A stretch of DNA of 58,715 nucleotides from Oscillospiraceae bacterium (GTDB lineage Bacteria; Bacillota; Clostridia; Oscillospirales; Acutalibacteraceae). Shown one piece after another: positions 52,904 through 58,715 of this stretch. The position numbers and the translations under genes are program-made. Every line of letters starts with the position of its first letter. The stretch's first letter is position 1. The notes under the pieces were generated by a model, which was given only the letters and a program-made list of their open reading frames with translations, made no database searches and was not told the DNA's origin. The stretch spans positions 1 through 58,715 of the forward strand of contig SVOK01000009.1 in the NCBI GenBank assembly GCA_015066445.1, given 5' to 3'.

Positions 52904-53101
52904 ATGCTACACAAAATTTCAGTACCCGATATGCACTGCGAAAAGTGCGTTGAAAGAATTAACAAGGCTTTAAACGAAACCGGAATTAAATACGAAGTGA
53001 GCCTTGAAAGCAAAACTGTAACAGTGGACGGCTGTGACCATTGCCTTAAAACCGCTCTCACAGAATTAGAGGATTTAGGATTTACTCCCGAAAAAATTTA
53101 A
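52904..53101 (+). CDS. CopZ-like heavy-metal-binding protein
   Basis: 65 residues, one HMA-like domain with metal motif PDMHCEKC (Cys12, Cys15). It probably delivers Cu(+) to the CopA encoded 25 bases upstream. A second CxxC pair (Cys44, Cys47 in DGCDHCLK) sits where most CopZ proteins have a Cys-free loop, so two metal or redox sites are possible. RBS AAAGGAG precedes the ATG. It probably shares the copA transcript. Confidence 0.85.
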   Translation: MLHKISVPDMHCEKCVERINKALNETGIKYEVSLESKTVTVDGCDHCLKTALTELEDLGFTPEKI

Positions 53102-53114
53102 GGAGCAGAAAATT

Positions 53115-53975
53115 ATGCCATACAGATTTTTGCGTTTCCCCGAAGGCAAAGCCAAGGCTGTAACATTAAGCTATGATGACGGCTGTCGCCACGATATAAA
53201 ACTTTCGGATATTATTACTAAGCACGGCCTTAAATGCACATTTAACATCAACAGCGATTTTATCTCTGACAGCTCTTCCAACTGGCATTTAACAAAGGAA
53301 GAAATAACCGAGCATATTGTAAATAAGGGTCACGAAATCGCCGTTCACGGAGCACAGCACCGAGCAAACGGCCAACTGCGGGCCATTGACGGTATAAAAG
53401 ATGTACTTAACTGCCGACTAAGTCTCGAAAAAGAGTTCGGTATGATTATAAGAGGTATGGCTTATCCCGATTCGGGTATAACCCGCTTCGGCAACAGTGC
53501 TAATTACGAAAATATTAAGCGTTATCTTACCGATTTGGATATTGCCTATGCCCGTACCTTAGGAGGAGATAATGACAGCTTCACTCTCCCTACAGACTGG
53601 CACAGCTGGATGCCCTCTGCTCACCACGATAATCCGCATATTTTTGAATTTATAGAAAAATTCCTTTCTTTTGATATGCAAAAGGCTTATTCTGCAAACC
53701 GTTATCCCAGACTTTTTTATATTTGGGGTCACAGCTTTGAATTTGACCGCAATAACAATTGGGAAAGGCTTGAAGAAATATGCGAAAAGCTCAGCGGTAA
53801 CGAGGATTTATGGTATGCTACAAATATCGAAATTTACGATTATGTAACTGCATATAATTCCCTTGTTTTCAGCGCAGACGGCTCTATTGTTTACAATCCG
53901 ACCTTAAAAACTATATGGTTCGATATTGATGGAAAGCTGTTTAAAATCAAGCCTGATGAAACTTTGAGGCTTTAA
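53115..53975 (+). CDS. Polysaccharide deacetylase (NodB) family protein
   Basis: 286 residues. NodB motifs: TLSYDDGCRHD (the usual TFDDG, with catalytic and metal Asp), HEIAVHGAQHRAN (metal His pair) and GMAYPDSG. It lacks a signal peptide, so it is cytoplasmic or exported by an unusual route. Relatives remove N-acetyl groups from glycans, but intracellular forms of this subgroup have no defined substrate. RBS AAGGAG; it starts 13 bases after the CopZ-like gene and may be in the same transcript. Confidence 0.82.
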   Translation: MPYRFLRFPEGKAKAVTLSYDDGCRHDIKLSDIITKHGLKCTFNINSDFISDSSSNWHLTKEEITEHIVNKGHEIAVHGAQHRANGQLRAIDGIKDVLNCRLSLEKEFGMIIRGMAYPDSGITRFGNSANYENIKRYLTDLDIAYARTLGGDNDSFTLPTDWHSWMPSAHHDNPHIFEFIEKFLSFDMQKAYSANRYPRLFYIWGHSFEFDRNNNWERLEEICEKLSGNEDLWYATNIEIYDYVTAYNSLVFSADGSIVYNPTLKTIWFDIDGKLFKIKPDETLRL

Positions 53976-54006
53976 AAACAATAAATAAGAAAGAAAACCT
54001 TTTATT

Positions 54007-55380
54007 ATGTTCAAAAACCTGATTTCAAAAGACAAAGGCTTTTATAAAAACGTTGCTAAAATTGCAATACCGATAGCACTTCAGGGACTTATTACCACAG
54101 GCGTTAATATGATGGATACCATTATGGTGGGCATTGTGGGTGAGACTCAGCTTTCGGCAGTATCTCTTGCCAACCAATTTATAAATATTTTTCATATTTT
54201 TTGTATGGGAATAGGTATGGGTGCCTCAGTTCTGGTTGCCAGATATTACGGTATGAAGGATTCTTCATCTCTTAAAAAAACGGTTGCCATAATGCTGAGG
54301 CTTTGCCTTGCTATGGCGGCGCTTTTCTGCTTTGCCACAATACTTTTCCCCACAATGATAATGAAAATATACACCTCTGAAGCAGATATTATTTCTTACG
54401 GTGTGCGTTATTTAAAATATTCGGTTGCAAGTTATTTTCTTTTAGGCCTATCCCTTACCTGCACCATTGTTTTAAGAAATGTGGGGCAGGTCAAAATGCC
54501 GCTTTATACCTCGATTGCGGCATTCTTTGTGAATGTGGGAGCTAACTACATATTTATTTTCGGCAAATTCGGTGCGCCCAAAATGGACGTTGCAGGTGCG
54601 GCTTTGGGCACACTCATTGCCCGAATTTTTGAGTTTGCAGTAATTTGCGGTTATCTTTTCTTTAAGGATAAAGAAATAGGCTTCAGAATAAAGCATTTAT
54701 TCAAGCCTGTTGGCGCCTTGTGGAAAGAATACATAAGAATAAGTATTCCCGTACTTATAAGCGACGGTATTTTAGCTCTTGGTAACAACTCGGTTGCAAT
54801 GGTGATAGGAAGACTAGGGGAAAGCTTTGTTGCGGCAAATGCTGTTACAGCTGTAACCCAACAGCTAAGCTCGGTGTTCACGCAGGGCTTCTCTCAGGCA
54901 GGCGCTATCGTCACAGGCTATACCTTGGGCACAGGCGACCGTGAAAAGGCGCACAAACAGGGTTATGCCTTTTTAGGGCTTGGCTTTTTGTTTGGATTTA
55001 TTGCCGCAACAATTATTATGCTTATCAGCGAGCCTATGATAAACGCATATAATCTATCATCAGAAACCGAACGGATTACACGCCAGCTGATGTGGTCCAT
55101 AAGCGTTATTATACTCTTTCAGGCAACAAACAGCATTATGACAAAGGGCGTACTCAGAGGCGGTGGCGATACAAAAATGCTGATGCTTACCGATAATATT
55201 TTCCTTTGGATAGCATCAATTCCCTTAGGAATACTCGCAGGGCTTGTTTTCCATCTGCCTGCTTTCTGGATATATTTCGCCCTTAAAATTGATCAGGTGC
55301 TTAAAGCATTTTGGTGTGTAATAAGGCTCAAAAGCGGAAAATGGATAAAAAAGATACGCTCGGATAATGAGCTGGAATAA
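54007..55380 (+). CDS. MATE family efflux transporter
   Basis: 457 residues, 12 membrane spans. MATE features: IALQGLITTGVNMMDTIMVGIVGETQLSAVSLANQF near the N-terminus, a repeat in the second half (ISIPVLISDGILALGNNSVAMVIGRLGESFVAANAVTAVTQQLSSVFTQGFSQAGAIVTGYTLG), and NSIMTKGVLRGGGDTKMLMLTDN. The family exports cationic drugs or metabolites by Na+ or H+ antiport; the substrate is unknown. No good ribosome binding site was seen directly upstream (only AAGAAAG). Confidence 0.92.
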   Translation: MFKNLISKDKGFYKNVAKIAIPIALQGLITTGVNMMDTIMVGIVGETQLSAVSLANQFINIFHIFCMGIGMGASVLVARYYGMKDSSSLKKTVAIMLRLCLAMAALFCFATILFPTMIMKIYTSEADIISYGVRYLKYSVASYFLLGLSLTCTIVLRNVGQVKMPLYTSIAAFFVNVGANYIFIFGKFGAPKMDVAGAALGTLIARIFEFAVICGYLFFKDKEIGFRIKHLFKPVGALWKEYIRISIPVLISDGILALGNNSVAMVIGRLGESFVAANAVTAVTQQLSSVFTQGFSQAGAIVTGYTLGTGDREKAHKQGYAFLGLGFLFGFIAATIIMLISEPMINAYNLSSETERITRQLMWSISVIILFQATNSIMTKGVLRGGGDTKMLMLTDNIFLWIASIPLGILAGLVFHLPAFWIYFALKIDQVLKAFWCVIRLKSGKWIKKIRSDNELE

Positions 55381-55435
55381 AAATTTATTTTTCAAATCAA
55401 CACTTTTAATATTCCGTGTTGTTCATTAAATCTCC

Positions 55436-55464
55436 TTGAAAATGTAAAATGTAATTACAAAATT
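55436..55464 (+). promoter_or_regulatory. Promoter/operator candidate of the 116-residue protein and TetR genes
   Basis: -35 TTGAAA (55436-55441) and a weak -10 AAAATT (55459-55464) enclose the perfect palindrome TGTAATTACA (55450-55459). A TetR-type repressor bound there would block polymerase. The link to the regulator encoded at 55857 is inference. Confidence 0.4.
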
Positions 55465-55481
55465 AAAAGGAGGTTCTTAAA

Positions 55482-55832
55482 ATGAACACAGACAAAATTT
55501 TAGCAGAATCAATAGCAAAGGACTATGCACCGAAGGATAATTCAAAAATCGTTGCTCTCAAAAAATTAGACAACCGTGCAAAACTCCCTGCCACAATTTT
55601 CACCTACTCTTTTGGTATAGTATCTGCGCTTGTTTTTGGCACCGGAATGTGCTTGGCGATGCAGGTTATTGGTAGCGGCATATTAGGTATGGTACTTGGC
55701 ATTATCGTTGGAGCTATCGGTCTTATCGGTTGCGGCGTGAACTATCCGATTTATAAAAGATTGCTTGAAAAAGGCAAATCTAAATATGCCTATGAAATCG
55801 TTGAACTCGCCCGTGAAATCGCAGAGCAGTAA
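55482..55832 (+). CDS. Small two-span membrane protein
   Basis: 116 residues: a hydrophilic N-terminus (about 1-40), two membrane segments (ATIFTYSFGIVSALVFGTGMCLAMQVI and GILGMVLGIIVGAIGLIGCGV), then a short basic tail (YKRLLEKGKSKYAYEIVELAREIAEQ). Homologous small proteins next to TetR genes occur in Clostridia, sometimes labelled dihydropteridine reductase without clear basis. I do not assign a function. RBS AAAGGAGG precedes the ATG. The TetR gene starts 24 bases after its stop. Confidence 0.75.
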   Translation: MNTDKILAESIAKDYAPKDNSKIVALKKLDNRAKLPATIFTYSFGIVSALVFGTGMCLAMQVIGSGILGMVLGIIVGAIGLIGCGVNYPIYKRLLEKGKSKYAYEIVELAREIAEQ

Positions 55833-55856
55833 ATTAATTATGCAAGGAGTGGTTCT

Positions 55857-56462
55857 ATGAAAAATTACGAAAGCAAATATTTTAATACTGCCACGAAAAT
55901 GGACCTTGCATTGATTTCTTTACTGAAAAAGAAATCGTTTAAATATATCACTGTAAGTGAAATTTGCGAAACAGCAGGCGTGAATCGTTCAACTTTTTAT
56001 TTGCATTATGAAACTATCGGAGACCTGCTAAACGAAACAACAAGATATTTGTTAAACGATTTCTTGTCTTATTTTCCAACCGACACACAGGAAATTGCCT
56101 ACAACCTTAAAAACTGCGAACTTAATAATTTAGTTTTCATTGGGGATAAACACCTTACACCGTATCTTACCTATATTAAAGACCACAAAGAAGTATTTTC
56201 AACGGCATTATTGCATAATAAAACCTTGGGTTTTGAAGATGTCTATAAGCGAATGTTTGAAAACATATTCAATCCGATTTTGGATAGATTTCAGTATCCG
56301 CCAAATGATAGACAGTATGTAATGATGTATTACCTTAATGGTATCAATGCAATCGTTAGCGAATGGCTAAAAAATGACTGCAATAAATCCATTAAAGAAA
56401 TAGCGGAGATAATAACGGTTTGTATTTACGGACTTCAACAGAGAACAATAAATTCTTATTAA
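55857..56462 (+). CDS. TetR/AcrR-family regulator
   Basis: 201 residues. The N-terminal helix-turn-helix is ALISLLKKKSFKYITVSEICETAGVNRSTFYLHYETIGDLL; the C-terminal part is helical and ligand-binding-like (TetR_C_7/DUF-type: KEVFSTALLHNKTLGFEDVYKRMFENIFNPIL, YYLNGINAIVSEWLKNDCNKSIKEIAEII). It probably represses the preceding membrane-protein gene and itself. The ligand is unknown. RBS AAGGAG. It is the last ordinary gene before the mobile element. Confidence 0.88.
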   Translation: MKNYESKYFNTATKMDLALISLLKKKSFKYITVSEICETAGVNRSTFYLHYETIGDLLNETTRYLLNDFLSYFPTDTQEIAYNLKNCELNNLVFIGDKHLTPYLTYIKDHKEVFSTALLHNKTLGFEDVYKRMFENIFNPILDRFQYPPNDRQYVMMYYLNGINAIVSEWLKNDCNKSIKEIAEIITVCIYGLQQRTINSY

Positions 56463-56533
56463 AAATACAAGCTCTCTAAAAACCCTTGATATTACTGGAT
56501 TTTTCGGTAGTTTTCAACTCAACTGTTATGTAT

Positions 56534-56580
56534 TTTCCCTTGTTTTTGCCCTTATCAGCAGGAACAAGGGAAACTTTTTA
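56534..56580 (+). terminator. Probable terminator between TetR gene and integrase gene
   Basis: TTTCCCTTGTT (56534-56544) pairs with AACAAGGGAAA (56563-56573), followed by CTTTTTATATT on the plus strand. The gap 56463-56583 should also hold the left end (att site) of the integrated element, but with no right end in view its exact position cannot be fixed. Confidence 0.6.
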
Positions 56581-56583
56581 TAT

Positions 56584-57879
56584 TCAACCACTGCTTACCT
56601 TATCGAGCAGTCTCGCAGAAGTGCGTTTTGCCTCCCTGGTTGAATGTGCATAAATAGACATCGTGGTATTGGCATCGGCATGGCCTAAGAGCTCCTGCAC
56701 GTCCTTGATCGCCGCTCCGTTTGAGATCAGATTGGTCGTGAACGTGTGACGCAGTTGATGGAAATGAAACCCTTCGAGACCTTCTAGCTTTTTGCTTGCC
56801 CGCTTGCACATAATGCCGACCGTGCTCACACTTTCGTAAGCACCGTCCGGTCTGAGACACACAAAGGACAACTCCTTGTAGTCCTCTGGAACCTTGTCGG
56901 ATCTCGGCAGGCTGTAAACCTCGTAGTAGTTGCGACCTTTGTCTTTAACGGTCTTGTAATAGTTCAGCTTGTAAAGCGTGCCGTATTGCAGACGATTTTT
57001 ATGCTGTTCCATTTTCGCAGTTTTCAAAATCGCTGCCAAGGTGTCACAGAAGTCCACTGTACGGATTTTGCTTCGCTTGGTCGTTCCTATCTCGGTCTTG
57101 TGCCTCGTGCCGTTGTAGCGCATACTGCGGCGTACCGTAAGGTACTGCTTTTCAAGATTTACGTCTTGCCAAGTTAAGCCACAGACCTCGCCAATGCGAA
57201 GTCCTGTGTAGTATGCGATCTGCACCGGCAACAGTGCGGGGTTTTCCTTGCCTTTCAGCCAATCGGTCAGCTTTGTGAATTGCTCGTAGGTGAGGGTTGG
57301 TGTAGAAACGGCATCGGGCTCGTCCTCAGAAAAGATATCCACATCATCCTTTCGCCCCCGCAGTTTTACATACTGCATCGGATTAAAGGTGATGAACCGT
57401 TTGGGAAACACCGCGAAGCGGAACGCTCCTTGCAGTACCGCCGAAAATTGGAGCATATATCCTTTGCTCATGGGTGGGGATTTTGTTCCATCGTGGGCTG
57501 TACCGCCGTAGCTCATAAAGTCAATGAATGCTTGCAGATGATCGGATGTGACGGTTTTCAGCTTGCGCTTGCCGAGGGGATGCTTCTTGATGCGCCCTAC
57601 CGCTGCCGTGTACGCCATCACTGTGCCGTTGCTTAAACTGCTCGGCTTCAGATCTTCTTCGATCCACATATCCAGCATTTCGCCAACGGTGATATGGTCT
57701 GCCTTGCCTACGAATTTCTTTGCTTCGTAGTCTTCCATTGCTTTACGGAGCAGAGCTTCAGTTTCGCTCTTGCTTTCCGTACCTGCGAACTCTCGCTGTA
57801 CCTGTCTGCCGCTTTCATCTTCTACATAAAAGCGGTAGTACCACTTCTTGCCTTTTTTTCTTACAGAACCTTTTGCCAT
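56584..57879 (-). CDS. int: Tn916-type tyrosine integrase
   Basis: 431 residues. N-terminal arm-binding region (AKGSVRKKGKKWYYRFYVEDESGRQVQREF), core-binding SAM-like region (TVGEMLDMWIEEDLKPSSLSNGTVMAYTAAVGRI) and catalytic domain with Arg228 (YYTGLRIGEVCGLTW), His374-x-x-Arg377 (FHQLRHTF), His400 (LLGHADANTTM) and Tyr410 (IYAHST). It catalyses integration and excision of the element. Codon use is visibly GC-richer than in the genes to its left, a sign of transfer. RBS GGAG precedes the ATG. Confidence 0.93.
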   Translation of the reverse strand: MAKGSVRKKGKKWYYRFYVEDESGRQVQREFAGTESKSETEALLRKAMEDYEAKKFVGKADHITVGEMLDMWIEEDLKPSSLSNGTVMAYTAAVGRIKKHPLGKRKLKTVTSDHLQAFIDFMSYGGTAHDGTKSPPMSKGYMLQFSAVLQGAFRFAVFPKRFITFNPMQYVKLRGRKDDVDIFSEDEPDAVSTPTLTYEQFTKLTDWLKGKENPALLPVQIAYYTGLRIGEVCGLTWQDVNLEKQYLTVRRSMRYNGTRHKTEIGTTKRSKIRTVDFCDTLAAILKTAKMEQHKNRLQYGTLYKLNYYKTVKDKGRNYYEVYSLPRSDKVPEDYKELSFVCLRPDGAYESVSTVGIMCKRASKKLEGLEGFHFHQLRHTFTTNLISNGAAIKDVQELLGHADANTTMSIYAHSTREAKRTSARLLDKVSSG

Positions 57880-57903
57880 GTAAAACTCCTTTCCTTTGGC
57901 AAA

Positions 57904-57966
57904 CGGAACTGTTGCAATCGTGTACCTATATTATACCATTTTTTCGCTTAAATTGCAACAGTTCCG
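57904..57966 (-). promoter_or_regulatory. Integrase promoter inside a 15-bp inverted repeat
   Basis: CGGAACTGTTGCAAT (57904-57918) recurs as its exact reverse complement at 57952-57966. Read on the minus strand, the upstream arm holds -35 TTGCAA (57953-57958), then a 17-base spacer and -10 TATAAT (57930-57935). The downstream arm lies in the transcribed leader. Binding of a dimeric regulator, or pairing of the arms, would affect int expression. Confidence 0.65.
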
Positions 57967-58002
57967 GGCCCTTTTCACTGATATTTCACAGTATTTAAGC
58001 CA

Positions 58003-58215
58003 TTATCTGACGGCTTTTACACTGTCAATATCTCGCAGATCAACACCTTCATTGAGCTTCATAAACTCGTTCAGAGCATCAATTCGGATAAGGTGTTTAC
58101 GGCCAACGTAAAGGATCGGGAGCTTTCTGGCTTTGATCAGATCCCGCATCGTATTTCTTCCGATGCCGGTGACCTCAGCTGCTTCCTCAACTTTCAACGC
58201 AATTAACGGTGTCAT
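58003..58215 (-). CDS. Excisionase-like MerR/HTH_17 DNA-binding protein
   Basis: About 70 residues: ALKVEEAAEVTGIGRNTMRDLIKARKLPILYVGRKHLIRIDALNEFM is a winged-helix excisionase-type domain (HTH_17, as in Tn916 Xis). It probably directs the integrase toward excision and may repress transcription. The start is ATG 58215, with AAAGGAGGTG eight bases upstream; longer in-frame starts lie before or within that site. It ends 37 bases before the inverted repeat at the int promoter. Confidence 0.85.
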   Translation of the reverse strand: MTPLIALKVEEAAEVTGIGRNTMRDLIKARKLPILYVGRKHLIRIDALNEFMKLNEGVDLRDIDSVKAVR

Positions 58216-58240
58216 AGACATCACCTCCTTTTGGTGTATT

Positions 58241-58261
58241 GCCTCCATTTCCGCCGGAGGC
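58241..58261. repeat. Hairpin upstream of the excisionase-like gene
   Basis: GCCTCC (58241-58246) and GGAGGC (58256-58261) are complementary. In the minus-strand leader, the GGAGGC copy mimics a ribosome binding site and could be sequestered. Confidence 0.35.
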
Positions 58262-58338
58262 TGGCTGTAAAGTTTTGCATTTGAATTCCTCCTTCGTAAC
58301 TATAAAAACAATCAAACTGCCGCCTTAATCGTTAAGGC

Positions 58339-58715
58339 TTACTTTTTCTTTTGCTTCGGCGACAGTTCGGGCAGATAGGTGTTTGTAACATCCGATCTGT
58401 GATGCCCCAGGATCTCGCTGGTCATACGCTTAGGGTCTTTTCGTCCCTCGGCTTCATACTTCGCATACTGCTCCTGTGCCCGTTTGTAGCGCAGTCCGTG
58501 CCATGTCAGCGTTGCGCTTCTCGGCTTCTTGCCTTCACGAATATCGTCCTGACGGTTTTTGGCAGTGAACTTGTCACGGTTGGCGTACATCCAGTTTTCA
58601 AGAGAATTGATCTGTCTCTCTACGCCGCCCTTTTCGTTACGACTGATGATATAATCACCGGGGTGTAAACGATTCTGACGGGCATAGCGATGGAGATACT
58701 GCAGAAACTTTTTCT
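58339..58715 (-). CDS. Integrase-domain recombinase, 5' end outside the window
   Basis: The open frame runs from the stop at 58339 to the window edge with no start needed: about 124 residues visible. HPGDYIISRNEKGGVERQINSLENW precedes the ATG at 58590, so the gene is longer than that ATG suggests. The catalytic-domain pattern is TLTWHGLRYKRAQEQYAKYEAEGRKDPKRMTSEILGHHRSDVTNTYLP, with HxxR, the second His and the nucleophile-position Tyr. It resembles the integrase_1 group of tyrosine recombinases found on integrative elements. It is a second recombinase of the same element. Confidence 0.8.
   Translation of the reverse strand, partial: KKFLQYLHRYARQNRLHPGDYIISRNEKGGVERQINSLENWMYANRDKFTAKNRQDDIREGKKPRSATLTWHGLRYKRAQEQYAKYEAEGRKDPKRMTSEILGHHRSDVTNTYLPELSPKQKKK

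Overview
The window reads as a chromosomal segment of an anaerobic, spore-forming, Gram-positive Clostridia, most likely an Oscillospiraceae/Ruminococcus-like gut or rumen bacterium. The evidence is a complete spoIIIA sporulation operon, a glycyl-radical fermentation pair (pflB/pflA), meso-diaminopimelate dehydrogenase, two dockerin-bearing secreted proteins of the cellulosome type, AT-rich DNA with strong AGGAGG-like ribosome binding sites, and many intrinsic terminators. Species placement is inference.

Layout. 0.2-5.9 kb: a secreted LamG/metallophosphoesterase/dockerin protein is divergent from a DeoR-type regulator, with repeated TTTTCTCAA boxes between them. Next come a candidate structured small RNA with its own promoter and terminator, and an XRE regulator gene split by a 274-bp MITE whose removal exactly restores the reading frame. 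5.9-17.6 kb: housekeeping and orphan genes (phosphohexomutase, CapA-like protein, DUF554 protein, small lipoprotein, CE15-like esterase, the TIGR03936/TIGR03960 radical-SAM pair, an M50 protease, a YgiQ-type radical SAM protein and a PnuC transporter). 17.6-22.6 kb: pflB-pflA behind a promoter flanked by two identical palindromes, then a TPP riboswitch controlling thiT, then a sugar-phosphate isomerase-like gene.

22.7-26.2 kb: an uncharacterised three-gene envelope operon (zinc-ribbon membrane protein, bitopic lipoprotein, NTF2-like membrane-anchored protein). 26.2-31.3 kb: asp23-like gene and spoIIIAH to spoIIIAA, on the minus strand with overlapping start and stop codons; these encode the mother-cell part of the SpoIIIA-SpoIIQ channel. 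31.3-42.7 kb: FAD oxidoreductase, a Gld-type ABC exporter cluster with a DUF4340 protein, tex, an NSS-family transporter and ddh. 42.8-47.6 kb: a 1593-residue secreted Ig-like protein ending in two dockerin modules.

47.7-56.5 kb: a TIGR01212 radical SAM protein, dusB (its promoter places transcription start at the start codon), yebC, copA with a small copper-chaperone-like protein, a polysaccharide deacetylase, a MATE exporter, and a small membrane protein with its TetR regulator. 56.5 kb to the end: one end of an integrated mobile element with visibly GC-richer codon use, encoding a Tn916-type tyrosine integrase, an excisionase-like protein and a second recombinase cut by the window edge.

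The least explained items are the structured RNA next to the MITE-broken XRE gene, the twin-palindrome pfl promoter, the palindrome cluster before spoIIIA, and the zinc-ribbon/lipoprotein operon. No rRNA, tRNA or CRISPR array was seen. All similarity statements come from reading motifs by eye; no database search was run.
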